NCBI GenBank assembly: GCA_964654945.1
Contig: CAZZLN010000004.1
Span: 18,061 to 82,060 of the forward strand
Source: HGM11788 sp964654945
Lineage (GTDB): Bacteria; Bacillota; Clostridia; Lachnospirales; CAG-274
DNA: 64,000 bases
Direction: 5' to 3'
The notes under the pieces are model-generated. The model was not told the DNA's origin, did not search any database, and was given only the letters and a program-made list of their open reading frames with translations. The translations under genes were made by a program, and so were the position numbers. Position 1 is the first letter of the stretch. Each line of letters opens with the position of its first letter. This document shows positions 1-9,218 of the stretch, piece after piece.

Positions 1-1
1 C

Positions 2-127
2 AGTCTTTTAAATTCTCCACTTTATATTACAGAGGGCGAAACACCTGAGAAAATATACTCGGGAAAAAGAATAAATATAGACTACGCTGAAGAAGCAAGG
101 GACTTTATGTGGAGATTTTATATATGA
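2..127 (+). CDS. C-terminal end of an unidentified gene (5' truncated by window edge)
   Basis: An open frame enters from the left edge and runs 41 codons to a TGA at 125-127, ending in residues RDFMWRFYI. The stop overlaps the ATG at 124 of the next gene (ATGA), the usual sign of translational coupling, and this is the main support that it is coding. In many Firmicutes obgE or yhbY precedes nadD, but the tail does not look like the C-terminal domain of Obg or like YhbY. I do not recognise the family. Confidence 0.5.
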   Translation, partial: SLLNSPLYITEGETPEKIYSGKRINIDYAEEARDFMWRFYI

Positions 128-1320
128 AAAATAAGGATGTTAAAAAGAAAAACAGAATAGCCATTATGGGTGGAACATTTAACCCCATCCATAACGGTCA
201 CCTTGTGGCTGCAGAGGCAGTAAGGCAGGAGCTTGATATAGACAAAGTAATATTTATACCCACGGGAAATCCGCCTCATAAGGAATCAAATCCTATGTAT
301 AATGAACACAGATACCTTATGACGGTTCTTGCTACAGTTACAAATCCTCAGTTTGAGGTTTCAAGAATTGAGCTTGACAGACCGGGGAAAACCTATGCTA
401 TAGATACTGTCAGCGAAATCAAGAATTTTTATGATGACTGCAAGCTTTATTATATAACAGGTGCTGATGCTATTGCTCAAATTCTTACATGGAAAAATCC
501 TGAGGAGCTTTTGTCAAAATGTTGTTTTGTAGCAGTTACAAGACCGGGCTATGACAAAACATCACTTCATAAAACAATAAGCAATTTAAAGGATAATCAC
601 AGAGGAAATATTATAACTCTTGAAATACCTGCTCTTTCAATATCTTCAACAGACATAAGAAACAGAGTTCATTCAAGCAAAACAATAAAATATCTTGTGC
701 CTGAATCAGTTGAGGAATATATATTAAAATTCAAGCTTTATACCAATGACAATTCAACACCTGAAATTGACAATATAAACAGAAAGCTTCACTCTATGCT
801 TACTCCAAAAAGATTTAAACATACGCAGGGTGTTGCAGAAGAAGCCGAAAAGCTGGCAAAAAGATATGGTGCTGATGAAAAAAAGGCTTATATTGCAGGT
901 TTGCTTCATGACTGTGCCAAATGTATTCCAACAAGCGAAAAACTTGCTGTATGCAAAAAATACGGTGTCAAAGTTGATGATATACTAAAAAAACAGCCTG
1001 ATTTGACTCACAGCTTTTTAGGAGCTAAAATGGCAGAAAAAGATTATGGTATAAATGATGAGGACATTTTAAATTCAATAGCCTATCACACAACAGGCAG
1101 ACCAAATATGTCACTGCTGGAAAAAATAGTGTATATAGCTGACTATATAGAGCCTAACAGAACATATTTTGATGGTCTTGATAAAATCAGAAGGCTTGCA
1201 TATGAGGATATTGACAAAACTATGGCTGAAATACTGAAAAATACAATCAGTTATAATAAAAACAAGGTAATACATCCGTTAAGCTTTGACGCATTGCATT
1301 ACTATAACAAGGAGGAATAA
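124..1320 (+). CDS. nadD: NadD-YqeK fusion: nicotinate-nucleotide adenylyltransferase + HD-domain phosphohydrolase
   Basis: A 398-residue two-domain protein. Residues ~10-205 are NadD, which makes deamido-NAD from nicotinate mononucleotide and ATP; GGTFNPIHNGH is the nucleotidyltransferase HxGH-type motif and SISSTDIRNR the ISSTxIR motif. Residues ~220-395 are a YqeK-type HD domain (H in KHTQG, GLLHDCAK, then HSFLGA and YHTTG metal ligands); YqeK proteins are known as symmetrical Ap4A hydrolases. In B. subtilis nadD and yqeK are adjacent separate genes, so this is a fusion of neighbours. The start is ATG 124, with GGAG at 111-114 and an ATGA overlap with the preceding frame; an in-frame GTG at 109 lacks this support. 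rsfS follows after 3 bases. Confidence 0.93.
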   Translation: MKNKDVKKKNRIAIMGGTFNPIHNGHLVAAEAVRQELDIDKVIFIPTGNPPHKESNPMYNEHRYLMTVLATVTNPQFEVSRIELDRPGKTYAIDTVSEIKNFYDDCKLYYITGADAIAQILTWKNPEELLSKCCFVAVTRPGYDKTSLHKTISNLKDNHRGNIITLEIPALSISSTDIRNRVHSSKTIKYLVPESVEEYILKFKLYTNDNSTPEIDNINRKLHSMLTPKRFKHTQGVAEEAEKLAKRYGADEKKAYIAGLLHDCAKCIPTSEKLAVCKKYGVKVDDILKKQPDLTHSFLGAKMAEKDYGINDEDILNSIAYHTTGRPNMSLLEKIVYIADYIEPNRTYFDGLDKIRRLAYEDIDKTMAEILKNTISYNKNKVIHPLSFDALHYYNKEE

Positions 1321-1323
1321 AAT

Positions 1324-1677
1324 TTGACAGATACTTTTGAAGGTGCTAAGATTGCATATAAAGCTCTTGATGACAAACTTGCAATTGATATTAAAGTGCT
1401 TGAAATCAAGGATATTTCATCACTTGCAGACTATTTTATAATTGCAAGCGGAAATAATCCTAACCAACTAAGAGCAATGGCTGATGAGGTTGATGAAAAG
1501 CTTTTTAAGGCAGGATTGAGATTAAAACACTCTGAAGGTATGTCATCTAAAAACTGGGTGTTAATGGACTTTGGAGATATTGTTGTTCATCTTTTCAACA
1601 AAGAGGACAGAGATTTTTACAATATAGAAAGAATATGGGGAGATGCAAAGGTTATACCTGAAGAAGATTTAAAATAA
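1324..1677 (+). CDS. rsfS: Ribosomal silencing factor RsfS
   Basis: 117 residues, full length for RsfS (Iojap/YbeB family), which binds L14 on the large subunit and blocks subunit joining when nutrients are low. Family signatures visible are KVLEIKDISSLADYFIIASG near residue 25 and VVHLFNKEDRDFYNIERIWGDA near the C-terminus. The start is TTG at 1324, set by an AGGAGG about 8 bases upstream that lies in the last codons of the nadD-yqeK gene. The nadD-yqeK-rsfS order is the conserved Firmicute arrangement. A hairpin terminator follows. Confidence 0.95.
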   Translation: MTDTFEGAKIAYKALDDKLAIDIKVLEIKDISSLADYFIIASGNNPNQLRAMADEVDEKLFKAGLRLKHSEGMSSKNWVLMDFGDIVVHLFNKEDRDFYNIERIWGDAKVIPEEDLK

Positions 1678-1682
1678 TTTTA

Positions 1683-1727
1683 AAAGGGCTGCTGTAAAAA
1701 TGATTTGCAGCACCCCTTTATTTTTTA
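1683..1727. terminator. Bidirectional rho-independent terminator
   Basis: Stem arms at 1683-1694 and 1708-1719 (AAAGGGCTGCTG against CAGCACCCCTTT, one imperfect position) with a 13-base loop. A T-rich run follows on both strands. It sits between the convergent rsfS and DUF4340 genes. Confidence 0.8.
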
Positions 1728-3152
1728 TTCAGTCAAATCTTCAATATATTTAATAAGCTTATAAATCTGCTGTTTATTAACAAGTCTTACAGCTAAATCG
1801 CCATCATTTTTAACAGCATAAAAATTATCATTATAATTATAATAATTAACTGTATCTCTGCTGTCGTCAGTAAGATTAAATTCAATCACCACAGACGGCT
1901 CACCCTTTAATTCTATTGTGTTATCAAAATCAACAGAATCAAAGCCTATTCCAACAAGAGTTTCATAAAAATCACCGAAATTATCTTTTTCTATAAGTTT
2001 ATTATCAATATATGAATTTCTGTTATCTCTTTTTACTCCTTCTTCATCAACAGCAATTTTATTATCCCCCTCTGTTTTAAATTCAATTTTATGCTCTGAA
2101 TTTTCTGATTTAATAGTTACACTGTTTACTGATGAACGTGCATAAAGGCTGACAAAATTCTGTACAAAATCCATAATATTAATATTATTAAAGGCTGCAA
2201 GGGATAAATTTGTAACAGTATAAACCTCAGGTTTATTGTCAATCATTACATAAACACTGTCTTTATCGCAGCTGTTGCCGATTTTTATTGTAAGAGATTT
2301 TGAGCCTGTATCCTTAATTGTAATAATCTTAACAGGGTCATTAAGTCCATATTTGGTTAAATCATCAGGACTAAGTTCAACAACTGAATTTATATATAAT
2401 GTTGAAAGGTCACACAATATTGAATCCTGCATATTTGTAGGATAAACTATGGCATCTTCAATGGGAGATTTCATCATAAGAGCAGAAAGACCGCTTGTTG
2501 AAACATAGTTTTTAAGTGTTTCATTATTTGAATCAGAGGTTATTAAAATTTCAGGCTTACCCTTTTCAACTATATTAACATAGTTTACATTTTCAGCAGA
2601 AATTAAAGTAACATTCTGTTCAATTAAAGCTGTCATATTCTTCAGTAAAAGCTCACCATAGCTTTTTGGTATCATATAAACACTGTTGTTATTATTTGTT
2701 TTTACATACACATATTTGCCGTCGGGAGTAAACTCGCCAACATTAATAATTATGCTGTTATCACCTTTAACAGTTGCGGTTGCCAAAGGTATTTCAAGTC
2801 CGTATTTAGAAATATCCGATGGATTTTCTTCAACAATTTTAACTGCATTAAGATTAGAAAATGCACTAAATAAATATTTAATACTGCTTTGAGAAAAGGA
2901 ATTTTTTTCATATCCCTTTACAAAATATTCATCATCTTTTACATAAACTGTATAATCAGACCGGGAATTATTAATATCTATTTCATTTGCATTTTTAACA
3001 TCAGTTATAACAATACTGCTGTTTTCTTCTGAAACAGTTTCATTTTCTGTTACATTTTCTGTTTCATTTCTTTTTTCACCATAAAAATACAATGCTGCCA
3101 ATATACAAAGAAATACTATAGCCACAGCAAGATAAATTATTTTTTTCTTCAT
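1725..3152 (-). CDS. DUF4340 domain protein, membrane-anchored, of a gliding-type ABC system
   Basis: 475 residues: a short basic N-terminus, one membrane segment (~5-25), an acidic Asn/Glu/Thr-rich linker, then a long extracytoplasmic region with two similar halves (each with a stretch like YGLE/YGLNDP followed by a short beta-rich module and a YTV/YMI segment), as in DUF4340 proteins. Its ATG overlaps the stop of the GldG-like gene (TAATG), so it is the last gene of a four-gene operon. DUF4340 genes commonly accompany GldA/GldF/GldG-like ABC exporters; the molecular role is unknown. An extracellular accessory or substrate-contact subunit is inference. Confidence 0.82.
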   Translation of the reverse strand: MKKKIIYLAVAIVFLCILAALYFYGEKRNETENVTENETVSEENSSIVITDVKNANEIDINNSRSDYTVYVKDDEYFVKGYEKNSFSQSSIKYLFSAFSNLNAVKIVEENPSDISKYGLEIPLATATVKGDNSIIINVGEFTPDGKYVYVKTNNNNSVYMIPKSYGELLLKNMTALIEQNVTLISAENVNYVNIVEKGKPEILITSDSNNETLKNYVSTSGLSALMMKSPIEDAIVYPTNMQDSILCDLSTLYINSVVELSPDDLTKYGLNDPVKIITIKDTGSKSLTIKIGNSCDKDSVYVMIDNKPEVYTVTNLSLAAFNNINIMDFVQNFVSLYARSSVNSVTIKSENSEHKIEFKTEGDNKIAVDEEGVKRDNRNSYIDNKLIEKDNFGDFYETLVGIGFDSVDFDNTIELKGEPSVVIEFNLTDDSRDTVNYYNYNDNFYAVKNDGDLAVRLVNKQQIYKLIKYIEDLTE

Positions 3153-4564
3153 TATTTATTTCTCCTTATAAGCCATACTGCAAAACCAACAAGGAAAAGA
3201 CAGCCGGGAATTACAGCCCAGCCCAAAAGCTTGATTTTATTGGCAGAGCTTTCATCAATAAGCACTGTATCACTTGAAATAGTTTTTGGTGATATTGACA
3301 CTCCCTTAGTCATATCATCAAGCCAGTTTAATGCTGACACAACAAAGGTTGAATTTCCATTTACAACCATTTCATCATAATTTGGGTCTATAAAATAATA
3401 GCTTAAGCCGCACACAACAATCTTTGTAGTATGGCTCTTATCACTGTAGCTGCTGTCAGTAACTGCAACTGCAACGTTAAACGGCCCTGAAATATCATTT
3501 GATTCCTTATTGGGCGAAGAATTGCCCTCTGCCTTTATATAAGAGCTGTCTGTAGTAGTAAGCAAAGGCTCAATTTTAAGTCCCTGTTTTTTAACATCAA
3601 GCTCTGTAATTGCCTGTGAAGCAACTGCATAGGTTATATATTCCTTGTTCAATAAAGTTGAATTAACCTCGTGCTCTTCAATACCGGGGAATATTGCATA
3701 AGGATATTTATAGTATTTATCCTGCTGCCCCTCAAGAACATAGCCATTTTCAAGAGTAACCCCATAGGCATTTACAATACTCATAAGATTTTTAAAATTA
3801 TTGCTGTCTGAGCCGCCAATAAGGAAAAATGCTCTGCCATCATAAGCAAGATAAGCCTTAACCTTATCAGCCTCAGCTTTTGTAAAATCTCTTGCCCCGG
3901 GAGTAATAACAAGGGCAGTGCAGTCACTTGGTATTTCATTATCAATAAGATTTAAGCTTTCCATATCATAATTTGAAAGCTTTAGCCTATCAATAAGAGT
4001 GGTAAAATAGCTATAGTCAGTTTCATCATGACCTGTTATAAAATATATTTTTGGTGCAGTTTCCATATTAACAAACTGAATTGCACTTGTAATATTTGAT
4101 TCGATATTAAGTTTTTCGGCAGATGACTGGGAATAATAATCTGAATAGCTTATTACTCTGTATTTATCTCCCCTTTCAACAATAATGCTGTTTACACCTA
4201 CAGAATTGTTTTCATTGGCATATTTCTTTGTAAAATCCGGATGAAGATACAAATCCACATTTGAAACCTTTATTTTTGAAGATTTTTGAGTATATTCCGA
4301 TATAACCTGTTCTACCTTATTTATGACACCGTCTGAATAGCCCGTTGAAAATAAAGTATAAATATTTATATCATTTTCAATATTTTCAATAACTCCCATT
4401 GTTTCTTCAGAAAGTGAATATATATTTTCTCTTGTCATATCAAAGCTTTTATTAAACTGCCCTACTATAAGATTTAATACAATGAGTATTGCAATAATAA
4501 CAATTGTAATAACTGTAGAATATGTGCCGTATTTTAATCTTTTATCATTAAGTAATTTTTTCAT
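3152..4564 (-). CDS. GldG-like ABC-system auxiliary protein
   Basis: 470 residues with one N-terminal membrane segment (~10-32, after KRLKYGTYS), a large extracellular region and a second membrane segment at the very C-terminus (LLGWAVIPGCLFLVGFAVWL). The central region, with an FDMTRENIYSLSEET start, SNVDLYLHP and a FITGHDET segment, matches the GldG / ABC_transp_aux family, which has a class-I-amidotransferase-like fold without known catalysis. The start at 4564 is chosen because AGGAGG lies 6 bases upstream; the longer frame begins 11 codons earlier inside the permease gene end. It probably forms one complex with the permease encoded just upstream. Confidence 0.85.
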   Translation of the reverse strand: MKKLLNDKRLKYGTYSTVITIVIIAILIVLNLIVGQFNKSFDMTRENIYSLSEETMGVIENIENDINIYTLFSTGYSDGVINKVEQVISEYTQKSSKIKVSNVDLYLHPDFTKKYANENNSVGVNSIIVERGDKYRVISYSDYYSQSSAEKLNIESNITSAIQFVNMETAPKIYFITGHDETDYSYFTTLIDRLKLSNYDMESLNLIDNEIPSDCTALVITPGARDFTKAEADKVKAYLAYDGRAFFLIGGSDSNNFKNLMSIVNAYGVTLENGYVLEGQQDKYYKYPYAIFPGIEEHEVNSTLLNKEYITYAVASQAITELDVKKQGLKIEPLLTTTDSSYIKAEGNSSPNKESNDISGPFNVAVAVTDSSYSDKSHTTKIVVCGLSYYFIDPNYDEMVVNGNSTFVVSALNWLDDMTKGVSISPKTISSDTVLIDESSANKIKLLGWAVIPGCLFLVGFAVWLIRRNK

Positions 4565-4574
4565 ATTCTGCCTC

Positions 4575-5438
4575 CTAGCTCCATCTTCTTTTTTCAATTA
4601 CATTTACACTTAAATATAAAAATGCAAATATAAAAGTAATATAATACACAACATCAGAAACAGATATAATACCTATATAAAAATTTTCATATCGGTTAAG
4701 TATTGAAAACCAGCTAAGCACATTAAAAATAAGTCCGTCATAAAAATTAGGATTAATTAAATACATTACCCCTATTATAACACAACCTATAACTAAAACA
4801 AAAAGTGACATATATATATTTTTTGTACTGTTATATATTACAAGGGCAATAATTGCAGCAATAATTACTGCAAAAACCACAGATGACATAACTGTTACAG
4901 GTGCTGAGCCTGCAATATTATCCATCATAAGCAGAAGAAAAGCAGCAGCAAAGGCAACAATTGCGGCAATAATTTGATTATCGGTCATAGCTGAAATAAA
5001 AATTCCCACACTTATTATACATACGCCAAGAAGAAAATAGCCTAAAACACCTGTGAATGTAAGTCCCCAGTCCACATCTCCAAATTGGTTAAGCATAACG
5101 GGAAATATAAAAGTTATAATAATTCCAATTAAGAAAAGTATCACAGCAGATATAAATTTGCCTGCTACAATGCTTTTTACCGTAACAGGTGAACAATAAA
5201 GAAGCTGGTCTGTTTTTTGTCTTTTTTCTTCTGCAAACAATCTCATTGTAAGCACAGGCATAAGTATCATAAACATAGATAAGCTGCTTGCAAGAGTGTC
5301 ATTATAATTTAAACTGCCTGTAACTATATTTTGTGCCACAAAAAAATAAGCTGATATAAGCACAAAAAAGCCCAGAAATCCCCAGCCAATAACAGTATTA
5401 AAATAATTTCTTATTTCTTTTTTTAATATTGCAGTCAT
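4575..5438 (-). CDS. ABC-2 type transporter permease (GldF-like)
   Basis: 287 residues. MTAILKKEIRNYFNTVIGW at the start is the typical cytoplasmic head of ABC-2 permeases of the gliding/Nos type, followed by six predicted membrane segments; an RLFAEEKRQKTDQLLYCSPVT stretch in the first cytoplasmic loop is characteristic of this family. The start at 5438 lies 4 bases after the ATPase stop; the longer frame (18 extra codons) overlaps the ATPase. It forms the membrane channel of the exporter with the ATPase encoded upstream. Substrate unknown. Confidence 0.88.
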   Translation of the reverse strand: MTAILKKEIRNYFNTVIGWGFLGFFVLISAYFFVAQNIVTGSLNYNDTLASSLSMFMILMPVLTMRLFAEEKRQKTDQLLYCSPVTVKSIVAGKFISAVILFLIGIIITFIFPVMLNQFGDVDWGLTFTGVLGYFLLGVCIISVGIFISAMTDNQIIAAIVAFAAAFLLLMMDNIAGSAPVTVMSSVVFAVIIAAIIALVIYNSTKNIYMSLFVLVIGCVIIGVMYLINPNFYDGLIFNVLSWFSILNRYENFYIGIISVSDVVYYITFIFAFLYLSVNVIEKRRWS

Positions 5439-5442
5439 ATTA

Positions 5443-6414
5443 TTAATTCTCACTTTCCTGTGTCTTTTGTTTTTCATATTCATACTCACCATTTACAACC
5501 TTTAAAAACACTTCCTCAAGGCTTAGAGTATAAGGCCGCATCATAAGTACTGTAGATTTTGAAAGCACCAGCAGGGCAAATACCGCTTCCCTTATATCAG
5601 TGTCTTTTTTTCCTGTTATTTTAAGGTCATAGCTTCCATCATTATTAATTTTTTCAATAACTGCTTCTTCTATAATATCAAGACGTTTTATTGATTCGAC
5701 TGCTGCCTCGGGATTTCCCTTTATAGTTGCAAGCTGAATATAATTAGTATTTTTTGATTTAATATTATCTGTAGTATCATCAGCTACTATTTCACCTTTA
5801 TCTATAATTATAACTCTGTCACATATGGCACTGACTTCGCTTAAAATATGGGAGCTTAATATAACAGTGTGGTTTTTACCCAGTTCTTTTATGAGCTGAC
5901 GCATTTCAATAATTTGTTTTGGGTCAAGACCAACTGTAGGCTCATCTAATATAAGCACCTCAGGATTGCCGATAAGAGCCTGTGCAAGTCCTACTCTCTG
6001 TCTGTAGCCCTTTGAAAGATTACCAACAAGTCTTCCTATAACATCATTTAAACCTACGGTATTTACTGTTTTATCAATCATTAAAGCCTTGTCAGCTTTT
6101 TTTACACCCTTTAAATCACATACAAAGCTTAGATATTCCTTAACTGTCATATCTCCATAAACAGGCGGAGTATCAGGCAGATAGCCAAGCCCCTTTTTTG
6201 CCTTTTCAGGCTCATCAAGTATATCAAAACCATTTATTTTAACACTTCCGGAAGTGGAAGATATAAAGCCTGTCATTATATTCATAGTTGTAGTTTTGCC
6301 TGCACCGTTAGGTCCTAAAAATCCCACAACCTCTCCGTCATTTACTGTAAATGAAATATTATTTACAGCAGTGTATGGTCCGAATTTTTTGGTAAGATTT
6401 ATTACCTCTATCAT
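5443..6414 (-). CDS. ABC transporter ATP-binding protein (GldA/CcmA-like)
   Basis: 323 residues. Walker A GPNGAGKTTT (~residue 38), signature LSKGYRQRVGLAQAL, Walker B LILDEPTVGLDP and the H-loop SSHILSEV are all intact, and a ~90-residue C-terminal extension is typical of drug/lipid-export ATPases of this class. The start at 6414 has GGAGG 8 bases upstream; the 7-codon longer frame has no such site. First gene of the operon ATPase-permease-GldG-DUF4340. Confidence 0.93.
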   Translation of the reverse strand: MIEVINLTKKFGPYTAVNNISFTVNDGEVVGFLGPNGAGKTTTMNIMTGFISSTSGSVKINGFDILDEPEKAKKGLGYLPDTPPVYGDMTVKEYLSFVCDLKGVKKADKALMIDKTVNTVGLNDVIGRLVGNLSKGYRQRVGLAQALIGNPEVLILDEPTVGLDPKQIIEMRQLIKELGKNHTVILSSHILSEVSAICDRVIIIDKGEIVADDTTDNIKSKNTNYIQLATIKGNPEAAVESIKRLDIIEEAVIEKINNDGSYDLKITGKKDTDIREAVFALLVLSKSTVLMMRPYTLSLEEVFLKVVNGEYEYEKQKTQESEN

Positions 6415-6444
6415 AAAACTATCCTCCATTTCCAATTTGATATT

Positions 6445-6473
6445 ATAATACTACATTTAGAGGATTTTTTCAA
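6445..6473 (-). promoter_or_regulatory. Candidate sigma-A promoter for the ABC operon
   Basis: On the minus strand TTGAAA (6468-6473) and TATTAT (6445-6450) are separated by 17 bases, about 30 bases upstream of the ATPase start. A TATAAT lies three bases further downstream, so the exact -10 is uncertain. Confidence 0.45.
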
Positions 6474-6504
6474 CATTTATATATTAACATATCCTTAAAC
6501 TTTA

Positions 6505-6537
6505 AAAAAATAACAGATGCAAGCACCTGTTATTTTA
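6505..6537 (-). terminator. Terminator of the S41 protease gene
   Basis: Minus-strand stem AAATAACAG (6527-6535) with CTGTTATTT (6508-6516), followed by a T run (6502-6508). The stem overlaps the S41 stop codon. Confidence 0.8.
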
Positions 6538-7714
6538 TAAGCTCAACTGCCTTTGCAAGCTGAACATCATTATTTATATCATATTCTGCAACATCATTAG
6601 TAATAAGACTAAGCTTAAATTCACTATCCGCTTCAATTTCTACATCAGGTGCTATTCCCACACCGTCTATGCAAACACCCTTTGGGGTATAGTATTTTGA
6701 TGTTGTGATTTTAATAGCGGAACCGTCATTAAAAGGAAATGTAGTCTGAACAACACCTTTTCCATAGGTATTTACACCTACAACCGTTGCTATTCCCTCG
6801 TCTTTTAAAGCACCTGTAAGAAGCTCTGAAGCAGAAGCACTGTTTTCATTTACAATTATAACAACAGGAATATCCCATCTGCCGTCTTTTGCATAGACAT
6901 ATTCTTTCTTGCCGTTTTTATCCTCTGTATATGTTATAACACCTTTTTCCATAAATTCATCGGCAATTTCAGATACAGTTGTAAGAAGTCCTCCCGGATT
7001 ATTTCTAAGGTCAATAATAAGAGATTTTATATTCTTTGATTTTAAAGCCTCCTCATTTTTCTTAAACTGCTCCTTTGTGACTTCATCAAATCCTGTTATT
7101 CTCATATATCCAATATCATTATTTATAATATTGACTGCAACTGTAGGAGTATCTACCTTTGCTCTGGTTATTTCGGCAGTATAGGTTTTATTTTCAGACG
7201 GTCTGTATAACGTCATTTTAAATTTAGTATTTTCATCTCCTCTTATCATATCTATAGCATCATAGTATGTAGAATAGTTTACACTAAAATCTTCAACTTT
7301 TTTTATAATATCACCTTCTTTAAGTCCTGCTTTATCAGCCGGTGAATTGTCATAAACTGCTTCTATTGTGACACTGTCTGTATCTATGTCTGCACCGGTT
7401 ATTGCTCCTATTCCACAATAATTTCCCTCTGTCTGCTGCTTAAAAAGCTCGTAGTCCTCAGCAGAAATGTAACGTGAATATTTATCAGCTACGCCATAAA
7501 CCATTCCCGTATAAATGCCGTCATACATTTTTTCAATATCTATATCTCCGGTATATTTTTTATCCATTGTTTCATATATTGCCTTTGCTTTTTGTTCATA
7601 ATACAAATCCTTTGTAATAAAACGCCTGTAGCTCACAGATAATATATTTATGGCCAGAACAGCAATAACTGAAATTGATATGCCATATAATATACCTTTT
7701 CTAAAATCATTCAT
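6530..7714 (-). CDS. S41 family C-terminal processing peptidase (CtpA-like)
   Basis: 394 residues: one N-terminal membrane anchor (~8-27), a PDZ domain (~95-175, with GAITGADI and the DNSPADKAGLKEGDIIKKV core), then the S41 protease domain. The catalytic serine is in NENSASASELL and the lysine in NTYGKGVVQT, both present. These proteases cleave exported or membrane proteins at the outer face; some Firmicute members act in sporulation signalling, but no such role is shown here. GGTGG precedes the ATG by 9 bases. The gene lies 53 bases after the MATE gene and may be read from it. Confidence 0.93.
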   Translation of the reverse strand: MNDFRKGILYGISISVIAVLAINILSVSYRRFITKDLYYEQKAKAIYETMDKKYTGDIDIEKMYDGIYTGMVYGVADKYSRYISAEDYELFKQQTEGNYCGIGAITGADIDTDSVTIEAVYDNSPADKAGLKEGDIIKKVEDFSVNYSTYYDAIDMIRGDENTKFKMTLYRPSENKTYTAEITRAKVDTPTVAVNIINNDIGYMRITGFDEVTKEQFKKNEEALKSKNIKSLIIDLRNNPGGLLTTVSEIADEFMEKGVITYTEDKNGKKEYVYAKDGRWDIPVVIIVNENSASASELLTGALKDEGIATVVGVNTYGKGVVQTTFPFNDGSAIKITTSKYYTPKGVCIDGVGIAPDVEIEADSEFKLSLITNDVAEYDINNDVQLAKAVELIK

Positions 7715-7767
7715 TACACATCTACCACCTTTACAGAATTAATATTAATATATAAAACCTTGTTTGT

Positions 7768-9108
7768 CTATATAACTGTTTTAATCCATTTTTTTGCAAC
7801 CATAACTCTGTATTCACTGAAAAACAGCTTAACCACTTCTTCAATATAAACCATTGAAAATGTTATATAAATAGGAAGTCCCAAATATCTAGAGCCTAAA
7901 AATGCCATAGGCACACCTATAAACCATACAGATAACGAATCCAGCATAAGACCGTAAATTGTATCTCCGCCATTTCTTAAAATGCCTACAATATTTATAT
8001 AGTTAAGAGTTTTTATTATAAGTCCAAAGCTTACTGTAATAAGCATTTTTATAGCATAATCTCTGCCGGCATCACCTATTTCAAAAAGGCTGACAATTCC
8101 TTTAGACGCCGATAAAAGTATGACTGCCATTATTGCGGAAAACAAAACTGCTACAAAAGTGCATTTTTTTGCATAATCCTCTGCCCTTTTTGTGTCCTTG
8201 GCACCCAGAGCATTGCTTATTAATATGCCGCTTGATGCTCCTATACCCATTCCTGCAACTATAAACAAATTCTGAACTACACTTGCCACCTGAACCGATG
8301 CCTGAGCAACAGTACCGCTGTATTTATAGGCAATATTATAGGCAGTTGTTCCAAGTCCCCACATACCCTCATTCAGTAATACAGGGAGCGAAATTTTTGC
8401 ATAATTTATCAAAAATGAGAAATTAACAGAAATATAATCTCTTAATCTGCCTGCAACTGGCAGCTTTCTTCCAAACACAACAGTCATAAGCACACAAAAC
8501 TCTATTGACCTTGCACAAAGAGTTCCTAATGCAGCACCTGTGACACCCATATTCATTATAAATATAAAAATATAGTTAAATATTACATTGCACACAAGAG
8601 AAATAAATGTTGTAAGCATAGGAATTTTTGCATAGCCTGTTGCCTTTAAAGCAGCATTAAACGATGTGGTAACAGCAGTCAGAAAATAGCTGAAGCCAAC
8701 AATTTTCAAATATTTGGCACCAAGAGCAATAACACTTTTATCATTTGAATATATATTCATAACATTTTCGGAAAATACAAATGCAAAAATAAAAAATACA
8801 GCTGCATTTATAAGAGAAAGTATAAGTGCAATACCCAACACCTTTTTTACGCCTTTTATATCTTCAGCACCCCAATACTGTCCCATAAATATTGAAGCAC
8901 CGCTGCATATGCCAAAGCTGAAAAGTGTAAATATAAAAAACACCTGATTACCAAGACTTACAGAACTTACACATTCAGCACCAAGTCTGCCTATCATAAA
9001 TGTATCCATCATATTAATAGAAGAATTTAAAAGTTCATTTAATATTATAGGCAGAGCAAGGATATAAAGGTTTTTTAAAAATACCTTATCTTTAAACAAA
9101 TTATTCAT
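7768..9108 (-). CDS. MATE family efflux transporter
   Basis: 446 residues with about twelve predicted membrane segments in two homologous halves, full length for MATE/DinF transporters, which expel cationic drugs or metabolites using H+ or Na+ gradients. The MMDTFMIGRLGAECVSSVSLG start is typical of the NorM-type family. AGGAG lies 10 bases before the ATG. Substrate cannot be told. It is transcribed divergently from the SDR gene. Confidence 0.92.
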   Translation of the reverse strand: MNNLFKDKVFLKNLYILALPIILNELLNSSINMMDTFMIGRLGAECVSSVSLGNQVFFIFTLFSFGICSGASIFMGQYWGAEDIKGVKKVLGIALILSLINAAVFFIFAFVFSENVMNIYSNDKSVIALGAKYLKIVGFSYFLTAVTTSFNAALKATGYAKIPMLTTFISLVCNVIFNYIFIFIMNMGVTGAALGTLCARSIEFCVLMTVVFGRKLPVAGRLRDYISVNFSFLINYAKISLPVLLNEGMWGLGTTAYNIAYKYSGTVAQASVQVASVVQNLFIVAGMGIGASSGILISNALGAKDTKRAEDYAKKCTFVAVLFSAIMAVILLSASKGIVSLFEIGDAGRDYAIKMLITVSFGLIIKTLNYINIVGILRNGGDTIYGLMLDSLSVWFIGVPMAFLGSRYLGLPIYITFSMVYIEEVVKLFFSEYRVMVAKKWIKTVI

Positions 9109-9123
9109 TTTTTAAAAATCTCC

Positions 9124-9176
9124 TTGCTTTATTTCCTTTACTAGGATATGATAACACTATAGGGTAAAAATTTCAA
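9124..9176. promoter_or_regulatory. Overlapping divergent promoters between MATE and SDR genes
   Basis: Minus strand, toward the MATE gene: TTGAAA (9171-9176), 17-base spacer, TATCAT (9148-9153). Plus strand, toward the SDR gene: TTGCTT (9124-9129), 17-base spacer, TATGAT (9147-9152). The two -10 elements lie on the same bases, so the two polymerases should exclude each other. A second weak plus-strand -10 (TATAGT) lies just before the SDR gene. Confidence 0.55.
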
Positions 9177-9218
9177 TTACAGATTTATTAAATTTGTGTA
9201 TAGTAAGAGGTGATATAT

